Source of the DNA: Scolanthus callimorphus
Taxonomy: Eukaryota > Cnidaria > Anthozoa > Actiniaria > Edwardsiidae
Direction of reading: 5' to 3'
Length of the DNA stretch: 64,000 nt
NCBI GenBank assembly: GCA_033964015.1
Contig: CM066914.1
Span: forward strand, 17,811,637-17,875,636
Shown: positions 51,880-64,000 of the stretch, in pieces
Position numbering within the stretch: the first letter of the stretch is position 1
How the letters are laid out: every line of letters begins with the position of its first letter
Made by a program: the position numbers and the translations under genes
The notes under the pieces: model-generated
The model's database searches: none
What the model saw: the letters and a program-made list of their open reading frames with translations, nothing else
What the model was told of the DNA's origin: nothing

Positions 51880-53470
51880 GTACCCAGAGTTCCCCGGCTG
51901 GTCGCCGCGGGGGAGGCCACTGGTGACGGCCACGGATGCATCTGCGAGATTTGATTGAGCGAGATCCGCTGATTGAGAAAGATCTTTCTGGGCATGCGGT
52001 AGAACGTTCGAAATCAGTGAAGGTCCTAAAATGGCTGCCACCGTAGCTTCCCTTGCGAGGTGTGACGAGAGAGGGGGCAATAGAGGCCTGCGGTTTATTA
52101 GTGGCGATATTACTTTTCATTATGAATGCGAGGCTTTCTCAATCTTGAACCCAGAGCTCCCCGGCTCGTCACATCGCAGGGGAGGCTCTGGTGACAACCA
52201 CTGACGCAGCGCGAGATTCGATACCGAACCGTTGAGAGAAACACTTTTTTTTCTGCGCATGCCCCAACGTTAAAAATCAGCGAAGGCGCGAGCAGACTCG
52301 GTACGAGAATGAGGCGTTCTAATCTATAGTGAATGCGCGCGCTGCTTGTCGGTAGTTGTGTTGCATTTCACGAACCAAGTCATTCTCGTACCCAGATCTT
52401 CCCGGCTCGTCACCTGGCCGGAGGCAGAGGAGGCTCTGGTTCATTCTCTTACCCAGAGCTGCCCGGCTCGTCTTCTCGTCTTCTATGCTCTATACAAGTA
52501 ATTCATTCTCGTACCCTGAGCTTCCCGGACATCCATTTGAGGCTCGTCGCTGATTGGCTGATTTTGAGCGTTCGAGCATGCGCTGAAGGGTCTTTCTCTC
52601 AACGGCTCTCAATCTCGTACCCAGAGCCCGTGCATCTTTGAGCCAGCGGCAAGATACAGGGCTCTGGAATAATCAATTTTTTTATACCCAAAATCTGGGT
52701 ACTCCTCAGTGCGCATGCGTTTGACCTTGACCGTTACTAAAATCATGGATTTATCACACAGTTCTTCAATATGTTATAGGAATTTTTCACATTTTACAGT
52801 CGTGGTTATAAAACCAGCCAACAAGAGCTTTAAAAACATGAATTACTGATATATTTCACTAAGTTTTGAGCAGGTTTTGTTTTTGCAAAACAGCGCGCGT
52901 TCTGTTTGACATTGAAAGTGGCGTGATCTTCGTCAGCAGCGCGCGCGCGACAAATTTTGTCAACAACTGAACATTTGCCTCAGAATCAAGACTTTTGTTG
53001 CATGATTTGTCGTGTTATAACGCTAGTTTTGGAAAATTGATCTTAGAAATGCTTACGAAAATTCATAACAATAGATCTACAAGTGGAAAGACTTTGAAGC
53101 GCAGCGTTTGATACCGGAAATATGTTTTCGCCCAACAGGTGATGCTTGTGTGAAAAATATTTTCTGTTAGATTTCCTCCGAATTCAAATCGCGCGCATGG
53201 GCAGTGGAGAGGAATGACTAACCAATGAAAATCGTCGCACGACTTGATTATTCCAGAACTCCGTATCTTGGCGCCATCCTCGCGCGCCAGGGTCCTTCCC
53301 TCACCTCCCCCCAGGGGACAGAGGATGTCTTGGCGCTGGCCTAAAAGATACGCGGGCTCTGGGAACGAGATTGAACGGCCCTGTGTTAAATCTCGCGCAT
53401 GCGTCAGTGGCTGTCACCAGAGCCTCCCCCGCGAGGTACGAGCCGGGAGCTCTGGGTTCGAGAATGCCAA
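51880..53470. repeat. Array of CTCCCCGGCTCGTCA repeats
   Basis: Copies or pieces occur at about 51885-52080, 52145-52300, 52375-52450, 52450-52520, 52490-52640 and, inverted, 53340-53470. Each runs through CCCAGAGCT(T/C)CCCGGCTCGTC, GGGGAGGCTCTGGTGAC, GATTTGAT and TGCGCATGC..AACGTT. Isolated copies are at 12628 and 36750. Confidence 0.8.
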
Positions 53471-54315
53471 GTGCCATGTAAGCGCACGCCTGCGCATTCC
53501 AAGGGCATTTCTGAAGAAAAGAGGGAGTGCACTAAGCTGGAATCGTCCATTCTCATGCAATGTACGGAGCTAACAAAAGTAACATGTTGTTTTTCAAGCG
53601 CGATCCAAATGCTTTCAATTTTATACTCACCTTTAGGGGACAAAAGCGCGCGAGAAAAAAAACTCGAACCAATCATTAATGCGCGGAATTTCTTATAGCG
53701 ACAATTTGGTCGATGTGATTATTAGCTAAATGCACGGAGCTCGAGGCGGGCGTCTAGTTGACAATACACTAATTCTAATACAGTAGAAACCCGCGTATAA
53801 GAACCTGTATTTTAGGCTAAGATTGTCCATATTTCCTTGCATTTCTAAATCAAATAAGAAACTGTTTTAGGCTAACATTCTATTCACATCAGAAAGTGAT
53901 TACAATCTGAATTCTTAGGGTAATTTTTACTTTCTTAAAATAAATTCTCAGAGACGGTTACTAAAAGGCGGCTTTTATTTGAAAGTTGGCGTTTATTAGC
54001 TCATTTTCTGCATCCCTTCAAGTCTAATCGCCTCCTCGATCTTTCAGGCCAGGTAAGGAGGGGGTCGCGCGAGCGCACACGGATAAGAGAACAAGGGCGT
54101 ATCCGACCTCACCGCACTCCCTAACAGATCTGGCTATGAACAGATGAACCATATTCAAAACCTAGCCGAAAACTCAATAAACCTGTATGTACACTACGGA
54201 ATGGTTAATGTCAACACGCAGTTGTTCAAGGTTTTCAGTCCAGCTTTGGCTGTGTGAGTTTGATCTTGATCTTGAATGGTAGTAGAAGCCTCTATCTCCG
54301 CGCCCATTTTGTATT

Positions 54316-57300
54316 TCACATGAAGCCAAACATCTGCATTAACGAATTGGAATATGCCATAGGTTTCACGTCTGGATGAGGCTGAAATGGAAATAATTCA
54401 GTGTAAATACACCTTATAGAGCCGATTTCACATGATTGTGGTAAACCAAACGCAAAGTAAACACACCAATTCTGAACAAAACGTATAGGAGTAAACACAA
54501 AGTACGAATTACTCCGGACACTCATCTGAAATATGCTCTATTCATCTTCTAAACACACTCCACGCCCTCTTACTAGTAACACTGATAACATTTTCTCATT
54601 GCTATTCAATAGTAAGTAATATGACCACGCCTCAAATTGATAAGACCTACAGGGGCGTAGCCAGGATTTGAGAAAGGGGTGTCACATCTGTACAAATGTT
54701 TGGTGCCCTTTTCGAGCTTACCGATATTTTTCTTAATGTTTACCGATTTTTCTTCTAAAATGGGGGGTCACATGCACCCCGGGACCCCCCTCTAGCTACG
54801 CCCCTGATCTATACGCTTGAACACTTACCACAGCTTCGTACGTCGTGAATTTCGGTTTCAAATCCTCGCCCATGGTGATGAATGCCCCTTTATTCTGCAT
54901 TTGATCGCTAAAAACAAAAGAAAAAATATATATAGAACTGTAGCAGGGTAATAGAATTCCAGAATGCAAGAAATCTACACGGTCGCATTCATTCCCTTTG
55001 TTTTACCATACGACTATGCACCGTCCTCACGCTCGATCTCTCGAATGCTTTTTCTATTCACGGTCTTCCTGTGGTGTCAAAATGTGACACTCTACACCCG
55101 TGGAAAGCATTTACCACAGAAAACCTGAACGGCTGGAAAAAGTAGGGTTGTTGAGGCTCCCATGTTTGATTAAAAAGAAGACATGAATACAAGCGTACGT
55201 ACCAGTAGTTTGGGGCGGAGAATATTGTGATACACTTCCCATCGTGCATGACTTCGTAGCCTTCGGGTTTGACTTCGTGGCTTCTTATGATATACTCTAG
55301 AAAAATCCACACACATATATATATATATATATATCGTAATTCGGACGTGTGAAAAATTACGATAATCCCCACTATCGCGAATTCATCCAATCGAAAAATT
55401 TTCACATAAAAGTTTAGATAAACACAATAATACATGGGCTCTTGGAGATATGAAATTTATCTCCCCCCAACATAATTTTTCTCCCGTCACCCCTGCCATT
55501 TTAATGCAGGGGATGGCGCGGAATTGGGCGCCGCGCCGATGACCATCAGTTATTCCAGGCTCTGTACTATATAGACTGTATAGTTTGTACAGGAAGCTCA
55601 CCTAGCCCATTGTCGTTGCAAAATTTCTCTGTCACATCAGGACCAAACTGAATCCCAACTCCTCGTTTACTGGTCGATCTACCAGGCTTTTAGAAAAGAG
55701 AACAAAACCACACCAGTATGACAAAACCTAACCATCACGACTTAAAATATTGTCAGTCACGTTCTACGGCGAATGTTAGTGTGATCCAGGTAATATGTTG
55801 TTCGCCGGTCTGCAACTGAACAGTAATTACCCACATACACCTAACTCAATTACCGTCGCTCTGGGAATAGGTCATGGACGCACGAAATACAAACCAAAGA
55901 ATATCGCCCGAGGGCCAAAGACCTTTTCCCAAAGCAATCTTTTTAAAAACAGGTGTATAAGAACCTCCGATTACCGTATCGTGTCTAAATGTAAATATAA
56001 ATGCTGGAGGCCGATCCCCAGACTTGCGGCTCGTAAGCTGAATTACGCTGGGTCACAACAGCGTTTCTGACAGCCAAGTGGCCACAAATACAGACACTGA
56101 CGGTGGTCACTGACTATCGCTTTTATAGAATATGATCTCAGGATTCTACATTAGTGTACCTGGGGTTGCGGGTCTGACCACAGCAAATCACACATTGGAC
56201 CTGTACAGAAATGGAAACCATATCATCTCAATAAATAGACTGCTTGCAGTCCTTTATTTTGCGATCTTACATAAATACAAGAGAAAAGTCGTTGCTATGC
56301 GCGCTTTTATTCGCCTACGCGTCTTGTTTGGGTCTCGAGTTCGAGTCACGCTCAGCGCACCACGGGGGACTCACCCACCAAATGGGTGTAGCTCCTACAA
56401 GAATTATACTCTGTTCCCATAATGATTGCATTGCTTCCAAATGACATTCTAGTACCTTCTGAGGGAGGCTGCTTGTTCCTTGATATGCTCTTTAACTCTT
56501 CTAGCTTTACATTATCATTACTGAACAACCCACCATGCATAACCTGAAACAAACATTATTACAGGGTAATCTGGCAAAGTGCTATCTCGCACTCTACATT
56601 GACTTCCAGAGAGCGCACTATTTCACACTTCTATGATTTTCCGCATATTATAACTTTGCTAAAAGAATCCTTATTTTTACTACCGAATACTGTAAAGCAC
56701 ACATTTGTCTGATTCTCTTAAACAATGGAATTGTTTTTCAAACAGGGCACTTTTTTGCACGAAATGTTAGCTAAGATTGTTCAAAGTTTCAAGTCAATTT
56801 TCTGATATGAGAATACAACACTGTGATGTCACCTTGTAATACATACAACTCATTTTTTTTATAAACGTTTTAAAATAGAGGAAGAAATACACAAGATTTA
56901 TTTAAGCAAATCAAAAATGGCGACACAATGAAGTTCAACAGAATACTTACTAAAACTTTCTTATTTATAATATGACACAGAGGCAACCAGTTGTACACTT
57001 CTGTAAACAGTGCTACCATATCTGAGGTATATGTAAGTAGTGAGTTAAGGATTAACAAGCACTGTCCTATGTAAACTGATAAAAGAATAATGATCATCTA
57101 TGCATAGTTAGTCCCCTCTACTAACTATGATCTATGTTTTCTATGGTGGTCGAAAATGATTAAAATAATTTATGGTGGCTCCCGTATTTCGGAAAGGTCT
57201 CTCAGTTTGTTGCTAAAACTAGTGTGTTTCCTATCAGCTTATTATTATCATAACTTCTCAATCATTTATCATACCAAGGTTAGGGATATACAAAACTTTG

Positions 57301-60300
57301 TCCTGCACTTGCCCCTCCAGTCCCTTTCCTAATGCCTTTAATTGAAAGGGGAAAGAAAGAGGGAAGAAGAGGCAAGTGCACCAACGTTTCGCATTTGATT
57401 GCAGTACAAAAAACAACAATGTCCTCTTCAATTCTGAATTTTGAAGTTCATCCAACTAGCTAAATGTTTGCCGCTACACACAATAGCGCTTTTGTCTTCA
57501 TGTCTGTGAAGATAACCGGCCTTCTTGTGTTTGTTCTGTTGGGTTTGCAAGTTTGCAAGTCAATCACAGTCATAAAAGGATATTTGGCTCTCACTTCACC
57601 ATCAAAACCATACATCTGGTTCATGGAACTACTTTCATGGTTACCTGAAATCAGAAAAAAGTAAAACTACTAGAGTGCCAGATGTTTGCAAGGTTGATAA
57701 ATATAGGGGCTATTCCACCTACACATGATGAAATCTTTTACTGCAATTTTCATGATTCTGCAAACACTACTCCACCAAATTTTCCACCATAAAATGCAAC
57801 TGAAACAAAATTAGAAAATACCTGTGCTTGTCTTAAAAGTTTGATGGAAATGTAAGGTGGAAGTTCGCAAAATTATGAAAATTGCAGTAAAGAGCTGTGT
57901 ATCAAAGTTAGAGTTAGAGTGAAAATGATTAGTGCCTCTCTGGGATTGTTCTTATATATTAATGTATTACAACTGCATGATCTTACCTCTTGACATGAAG
58001 AAATGGTCTGGATACAAAAGTTTGAAGCTAAATAAAGTAAATATGACTTCACATGAAAAAGATCCTCTATCTACAAAGTCACCATTAAATAGCTTTTAAT
58101 ACAAGTTAAGGAAATTAATTAAATCTTATTTGGCAGAAAGAACAGATAGGAAGGGGAAAATGGGCAGGAAAGGTGTGGCATGAATGAAAATGGATACTTC
58201 CCACAAAAACGTAAACTGCACCGTGAATAAAAAAAAACTTCCATGGATACTTCCCACAAAAACATAAACTGCACCATACATATGTACTGAGTTCTGGAGA
58301 ATTTTGGCAGCAAGTCAAAAGGGCAAAAAGGTTTATGATTTATACATTCTTCACCAATTGATCTTATAAGATCTTTATATAGGATCCTGCTAAAGATTTT
58401 CACCAGGGCAGTTCAAGACAAGTTTATACAGTTGGTTGATTATTGAACCTAACACCATTGTTACCTAACACCGGCGTTATTGTACCATCTCTTTGTTCAC
58501 TTGTTTGTGCACAGTGATGGTAAATAAGTACCAACATTGAGCTAGTAAGATTCAGAGAGCACTCAGACATGTAAATAAATGAGCACAAAACAAAATATTA
58601 TGATTCTAGCTGTAAGCCTTTGCACTCTACTTTCTTCAAAAATGCTTTTGGGATGTAACACAACTACCGACATGCAGCACATGCATGAATTCATTATAGC
58701 TGGAATCATCCATTGTGGGCATCCTTTGAAGTTTTTCAGAGTTTCTGAGCCATTCCACTTTATTAACTATGCTCAGGACTAATGGACTACTGCTAAGAGT
58801 GAGTACTATGATGATATTGTTGATCACAGCAAGGATACATATGGGTTATCTTTAGATGGAAGTCCATTCATCTCAAAGATATTTAGCAGATCATAAAATT
58901 GACCATGGATATCTCCACAAACAGTAAATGTCTTTCCCTGATAGTACAAAAAGCCATTAGCTGTATACAGTAGGATTAACAAAAGTTTAAGACATGTATA
59001 GTTCTCAGAATTTGAATCTTGGAGTCTAGCAATTTATCCCATTTCATACATTTTACTCAACTATCAAAAATCTGAGTTTCCAAGAAATAAACAAAGTGAA
59101 TTTTATGCACATGAATGTTCTGAGCATGAGATATACATTATATAATAAATTTACTGAGCAATCACTACATTTGATTTCTTGCATCAATAGGGCCACTAGG
59201 CTCAAATTTGAACACAGCCAAATCCAGAGCTTTCAAGCATGGACAAATTCCAAATCTTTTTATCTAATTTGAGAGCCAAAGTCTTGACAGAGCTGAGCTT
59301 GAATGTATCTTATTTTATTGACAATTTTCTACTGTTACATACCTGTGGAATTGTAATGTCTATTAGAGATGGCATCTTTTCAAACATACTTTTCACTTCC
59401 TTCAGTATCTGTAACAAAACACATGAATAAATGTAGAATCTCTAGGAATAGGAACCACTCTTTGATTTGCATAGATGGAAACCTCCCATGGGACCCATGC
59501 ATTGTTTACAAAGAAATATTAATATTTGTGTTTTCAATTTATCACCCTTCTGGTAATATCAGGCCCGTAGGCTGAGGGCTTCGGGGGGTTAGTATGAACT
59601 CCCCTGCCGGACTTAGAGGTCCGCTCTGTGGTAATGAAAAAAGAAAAATATCAAAAATTATTAAACAGATAGTCTGAAGTCATAAGTCTTTATCAGTATG
59701 AAGATGATGACTATGGTCCGTCATTTTCTATAAAAAAAAAACGTTTATGGGCCTGAATATCGTTAAGTCAGCAAACTTTATTTTATCAGGATGATTTAAA
59801 GTGCCACTTTAATTAATATCATTATTACCATATAGGCATATTTCTTATGAATTCTCTTCTGGTCTTTAAATCTTTCCATCATCTGTTTGATGAACTCTGC
59901 TGAGATGCCATTCTCATCAATTCTAGGTCCATCATAGTCTTCTTCAACAACTGTAATCAGCATAATATATTGTCAGAAGGATGAAATGCTTACATACATG
60001 TATGAATGCATATTTGTGTAGGTAATCACATGGTTTGTAGTGATATTTTGCAGAAATACTAGAAGTGATTATGTCTAAAATGTTAGACATTTCACAGGTG
60101 TTTACAATGATATACCATACAAACTAAATGACTGTTTATTTAAAATATGACCAAAGACATTTACTGACTTTGAAATCACACTGGTCAATTAAAAATCACA
60201 CTTGTTACACTGGAATCACACTCCTCTTAGCCAATACGAATATAGAAATGTTTTGGGTCATGGGGTATGACCATTCTATTATTTGAGAAAGAATAAAATA

Positions 60301-63087
60301 TCCATGCCCTTATCACACAAAAAAAGAAATTATTGAGGGAATGGAGGGTTGATTTGCCTTTTTTCAGGGAACAAAAACAATATTATGAAATCCTACAGCC
60401 TCTACTGCTGTGGAAACCTCATGGCCCTGTCCGTTACAGAGGCCTCTCCTACCCAGACGCCATCTCAGGGCCCCAAGGGATGCCAGATGATGATGATTAT
60501 TATGTTAAACACAAACAACTAGAGGTATGATGTGTACAAATAAACTTTTCATTCTTACCTATAGAATTGATGTTGATAGTATCTGATATTGGCTTTTCTT
60601 CTACAGCAATGGCACTTTCAAATGCTAGTCTCTGTGATATTTTCTTGCACTCCAAATACTTAGCTTTAGCATCTTTATCATTTGGTCTGTATTTCACAAC
60701 CTAAAGTAACAAAACATACAGTACAAACACAAAAATTAAAATCCAAATTGCAATTTCTGAATGTGTGATTCCAGAAAAAAACCCATACCCCCCATAGAAG
60801 GGATTGGAGAGGGATCCAGAGGGATGGAGAGGGGGTCAAATGCCTTTTTTACAATCACTGTAATTTTCACTGGAAATTCCAGAGGGACAGAGGGTCATAT
60901 CTCAAACCCTTCTATGGGAGGAGTATAGATTATTTTTGGAATCACAAAATAAGGAACACAACTATCTGTTGCATGGAGAATACTTAATCTGCTGCATTTT
61001 GGAGTATGAGTTTCAGCTTTTGAGTGCTCATTAAGTGGATTATTTTATTGATTTTTTTACTTGTTTTATTCCAGAAAAAAAACATACCCCACTACACAGG
61101 GAAATAAAAATTCCAGGGGGATGGGACTGGCTTAATTATTTTCAGCCAAAGCTTGAATTACCTTTATGGTAGCTACAAAATCTGCCCATATTTGGCATAA
61201 TAAGGTTAATGTAGGCCTAGCTTTACCTTTGCTCTCTCAACGATAAAATATGAGAGCCACACTCGTATTTTGTTATCTCTAGGGGGTGAATTTCATTGTT
61301 CCTGTTGAGCATCCACACTTGTGGATATGAGAATCCCCTTCCCCCCATGATATTAATATCATTTGCCATACTTAATGTCAAACTAGCAACTTGACAAAAG
61401 GTCAGTTCTGGCAGAACAACCGAACAAAATACTGTCACTTGCTTACCATTTCAAAGTCTTTTATGCTAAGTTTGAACTTTCCTAAAGCCATGTTTGCAGA
61501 AGCTCTTCGGTAATATCCCTGTAATAAAAAGTGTATAATATCATAAGAGCTGCTGTGATTAAATAAAGTTACAACTAAAAATAGAGACCTGGCCTGTCAT
61601 GACCAATCATCAGTTGTGATGCTTTATCCTCCATTTCTAATAGAGTGGATTTCAGATGACTGTCATGAGTAATTCACAATTGCTTTGCAATCCCTCCTAT
61701 AGATTTTATTCAGAATTGGTGTAATCACTTTGCAATTGGTTTCACTAAAGTCATATGAAATTCACTCTAAAACCATCATGTTGAAATTACTGCTGTTTCA
61801 GGTAATACGTGACCCAGCGCATTCAAAACATCGAGAGGGCTTTTGGCAGTTGGGTTTTCCTGTGTAGTCAATCAAACCATGTGAGCCAATCAGATCCTTG
61901 CCTAGTGCAGTGAATTGGCTTTGTTGCGACATGTCTCGCAAGGGAAGCCAATCGAATGCACTGAGTAAGGATATGATTGGCTCACACGGACATGGATTGC
62001 ATTGATGAACAGCACAGTAAACCCAACTGCCAAACTCTGGCAGCAACGGCAAAGTCGTGTGTTACCTGAAACAGCTGTAATGTTGTTATCTTTGCTGTAA
62101 TTCCATATTATTGTGAAAAATATTCTCAGATACTGGTATTTTCAATCTTCTATTAGTTTCTCTAGTCTTCAAATTTTTAGGCTAATTCAGAAAGGATTTT
62201 CTCAATACCATCTGATGCGTTCCTTGTTGCCTAAATCAGATGATATTCTGCAAAATCGAGCAGGATAATTCTGTTTTTTTTCAGCGAATTGATAGCACAA
62301 AAGCATCCTAGAAAAGATTTGCTTTTTGCATATTTTTGTACCAGCTCAACATATCAAATTTCACACAGATGACAGGGCAGAACCCCCCCCCCCCCGATTT
62401 GAATATGAATAGATATTTTGTTTTATGCCACCTCGTTCTATAAGAACTTCAGAGAGATGCAAATCAGCAGGGGGAGGTGGGATTCACAAGATATGTGCAG
62501 AAGAAAGATATCACAGTTTCCAGGGATGTCAAGCATAAGACTTCAGAAATTGGGAGAAACCATGGGATTTCAGATGAAATACATTAAGATTATGAGAAAA
62601 TTCCAAGACAGAAAACCAGGAAATAAAGTAATGTGGCACCTCAGACTTCCCTGGGTTTCAATGACCATACTTGGGCAGTGCATCTAGTACGGTTGACTCT
62701 ATCTCACCTTGATGTACTTCTTGTCAAGCTGTATTGCTTTAGTGGCATCCCCTAAAGCTAGCCCATAATATTCATTCTTCAGGTAGCAAAAGCTACGATT
62801 CCCGTAATACGCAGGGACAGACGGGTTAAGCTCTATTGCCATGCTGTAGTGGCTAATGGCTTCAGTATACTTTCCCTCTGAGAAAAATAACGGAGGTCAC
62901 GATTGATAAAATCCTCATTTTCTCTATGAGATCTTCTCTAACATTTTCCCAATTATTTCAATCAAATTCATTGTTCTGCAATAAAAAAGAGATTACCTTT
63001 AAAGTAGCCATTTGCGATCGTCTTCAATCTTTCCGCTTCTTCCTCTGTTGAAATCTTCTCACCTTCACCTTCACCGTCAGCCGCCAT
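54316..63087 (-). CDS. PPP5C: Serine/threonine-protein phosphatase 5
   Basis: Sixteen exons are seen on the minus strand: 62997-63087, 62708-62877, 61447-61518, 60559-60700, 59829-59950, 59343-59408, 58839-58937, 57987-58092, 57584-57644, 56951-57032, 56456-56543, 56160-56200, 55602-55686, 55203-55296, 54829-54907 and 54316-54381, giving 487 residues (human 499). Residues about 15-130 are TPR repeats ([40 protein letters not shown]), which bind Hsp90. The PPP catalytic core carries [51 protein letters not shown] and FSAPNYCDQ, so the metal ligands are present. The C-terminal helix [15 protein letters not shown], part of autoinhibition, is kept. Two introns are U12-type. The start codon is in a CCGCCATTTTGG element. 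Confidence 0.97.
54417..54540. mobile_element. Foldback MITE, TAGAGC family, copy 2
   Basis: TAGAGCCGATTTCACATGAT at the left and ATCTGAAATATGCTCTA at the right, with the shared core ACGTATAGGAGTAA. PPP5C last intron. Confidence 0.7.
55311..55334. repeat. AT dinucleotide microsatellite
   Basis: An (AT)n run preceded by ACACAC in a PPP5C intron. Confidence 0.95.
57033..57583 (-). other. PPP5C: U12-type AT-AC intron in PPP5C
   Basis: On the minus strand the donor ATATCCTTTT (57583-57574) is a perfect AT-AC minor-spliceosome match. The branch site ATCCTTAAC lies at 57052-57044, and the intron ends TAC at 57033, 12 bases from the branch A. Joining restores codon AAA and the conserved VRAKYTSDM (human VKAKYTAQM). 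GT-AG alternatives break the frame. Confidence 0.95.
58093..58838 (-). other. PPP5C: U12-type GT-AG intron in PPP5C
   Basis: The donor GTATCCTTGC (58838-58829) and a perfect branch site TTCCTTAAC (58113-58105) lie 13 bases from the terminal AG. Phase 0, joining DNPY to [10 protein letters not shown] across the conserved phosphatase motif. Confidence 0.95.
60761..60950. mobile_element. MITE, TGTGTGATTCCAGAAA family
   Basis: ATGTGTGATTCCAGAAAAAA at the left and TTTTTGGAATCACAAA at the right. Inside, AAATTCCAGAGGG and GTCATATCTCAAACCC are shared with 30033-30290. A fragment follows at 61065-61120. PPP5C intron 3. Confidence 0.82.
61641..61769. mobile_element. Foldback MITE, TAGAGC family, copy 3
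   Basis: TAGAGTGGATTTCAGATGAC on the left, GTCATATGAAATTCACTCTA on the right, and a TCCTATAGATTTTATTC core. PPP5C intron 2. Confidence 0.75.
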
Positions 63088-63569
63088 TTTGGATGTTGGA
63101 TGGCGCCAGGTCTCCTCGACAATAAACCACAGGTAGCCTGAATTATGAACGGGCGTGATTTTGCTGTGGCGTGGTCATTTCTCGCCTTTGTCTAGACACA
63201 GTTAAATTTTATGACCATGAATTCTACCTTGAAACTGTCATGAGGAAAATATGGGAATGGATAAACAACAACCGAGGAAAAGAACGATGAATAAAGAGAA
63301 CTTTTTGTGTTTCCTGGCTGAAAACCAGAACACACCCTAATTGGACAACCCATAACAGATAATAAAACATATTGTTTTTTCATTTTTCCGAAAAATTCTG
63401 TACTAAATGCAGGTTTGATCTCGAAACACGTGGCACGACACCACGTACATATGCGTCGCCTTAGCACGAAGTCGAGGCTCAGCCTCGTTTTCGCGCCTCC
63501 GCCATTTGTAATGCTTGCATCACATGGACAGAGAAAGTTTAGTGGGCCGACATGGAGGGTTGAGCTTTC
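63088..63569. promoter_or_regulatory. Shared PPP5C/MSL1-like promoter region
   Basis: CCGCCATTTTGG (63081-63092) overlaps the PPP5C start, and a second CCGCCATTTG (63499-63508) precedes the MSL1-like start. Both are YY1-type. Bidirectional use is inferred from the head-to-head arrangement. Confidence 0.55.
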
Positions 63570-64000
63570 ATGAATTTGAACAATTCTTTTCGTGGTGTGT
63601 TCGATCGAACCTGCCGAATAATTCTCCAGATGGTAATGGCAACAGAATTACCTCCAAATGGCAGTCTAAACTCGCATGACGTGAAAACTGCAGCGTTGCC
63701 GGCAGACATGAAAGGAGCGCCGAACCAGAGCACGCGTAGCGAAAGACAATTCAAACGGACTTTGCGCTCAAAAACATCAACCATTTCGCATAATTCAGTT
63801 AGCAAAGAAGGTGTACAAGATAGCAAAATATTAGACAATGAAAATGGTACGTCGGGGAAGCAATCGGAAGCGCTATCAAACGTGGAAGCTCCAAATCTCA
63901 AGAACGATTCCTCAGCCTGTCAGTCCCAAGTGGCCCATCTCAGGCAACTTCTATTATTACATTTGGAGCTTATACAACAACAACAGGAACAGCTCCAGCG
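63570..64000 (+). CDS. MSL1-like protein, N-terminal part (runs off the right edge)
   Basis: The frame is open from an ATG at 63570 (second ATG at 63630, preceded by TCTCCAG) to the window end, 123-143 residues. Most of it is polar and low in hydrophobic residues. The last part, AHLRQLLLLHLELIQQQQEQ, resembles the start of the MSL1 coiled coil (human block roughly LKEILLLHLDLIEQQQQQL). MSL1 scaffolds the MSL histone H4K16 acetyltransferase complex in the nucleus. The diagnostic PEHE domain lies beyond the window, so this call rests on a short block. A coding start at 63630 is also possible. Confidence 0.6.
   Translation, partial: MNLNNSFRGVFDRTCRIILQMVMATELPPNGSLNSHDVKTAALPADMKGAPNQSTRSERQFKRTLRSKTSTISHNSVSKEGVQDSKILDNENGTSGKQSEALSNVEAPNLKNDSSACQSQVAHLRQLLLLHLELIQQQQEQLQ

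Larger units (their letters stand above)
48432..54315. other. 5.9-kb gene-poor region
   Basis: The first part, to about 50.4 kb, is A/T-rich and is probably the SLC34 3' untranslated region; AATAAA signals lie at 48839 and 48969. A hairpin lies at 50682-50745. From 51.9 to 53.5 kb it is an array of CTCCCCGGCTCGTCA repeats. The many G/C-rich open frames there are repeat products. No gene is recognised. Confidence 0.55.

Noticed and set aside
57584..57664. Read-through of PPP5C exon 9 beyond 57584
   Set aside because: The frame continues but leaves the phosphatase family at once; the AT-AC junction restores it.

Overview
This is nuclear DNA of an intron-rich early-branching animal, most likely an anthozoan cnidarian (coral or sea anemone). 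The basis is compact multi-exon genes with close vertebrate-like orthologues, long A/T-rich introns packed with short inverted-repeat transposons, and no prokaryotic layout. The species call is inference. The gene models below were built by hand from splice signals, reading phase and remembered family sequences. No database search was possible.

Left to right the window holds: VPS16 (-, 3' part missing, 154-6042); PPIG-like nuclear cyclophilin (+, 6240-12458); translin TSN (-, 13621-16849); RNF32-like double-RING/IQ protein (+, 17039-21474); an unnamed LisH-WD40 protein (-, 21897-26950); a deoxynucleoside kinase (+, about 27543-32019, with a one-base frame break); a class A GPCR with a very long tail (-, 33020-39700); V-ATPase subunit F (-, 42102-44214); an SLC34 sodium-phosphate cotransporter (+, 46100-48431); protein phosphatase 5, PPP5C (-, 54316-63087); and the start of an MSL1-like gene (+, from about 63570, off the right edge).

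Genes nearly alternate in strand. Four pairs are head-to-head across short shared promoter gaps (VPS16/PPIG, TSN/RNF32, LisH-WD40/kinase, PPP5C/MSL1-like). Three junctions are tail-to-tail, two of them with 3' ends very close or overlapping. Most housekeeping promoters carry an AAnATGGCGG / CCGCCATnTTG element at or next to the start codon. The products belong to unrelated cell functions: endolysosomal tethering, nuclear RS-protein folding, RNA processing, ubiquitin ligation, nucleotide salvage, proton pumping, phosphate uptake, phosphatase signalling and chromatin. This is a housekeeping neighbourhood rather than a pathway cluster.

The strongest unusual signal is three minor-spliceosome (U12-type) introns: one AT-AC intron in VPS16, and one GT-AG plus one AT-AC intron in PPP5C. 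Each has a near-perfect donor and branch site and restores a conserved protein junction. The gene-poor stretches (12.5-13.6, 40-42, 44.2-46.1 and 48.4-54.3 kb) and many introns hold non-autonomous DNA transposons with long terminal inverted repeats, several with recognisable target-site duplications, plus SINE-like and minisatellite sequence.
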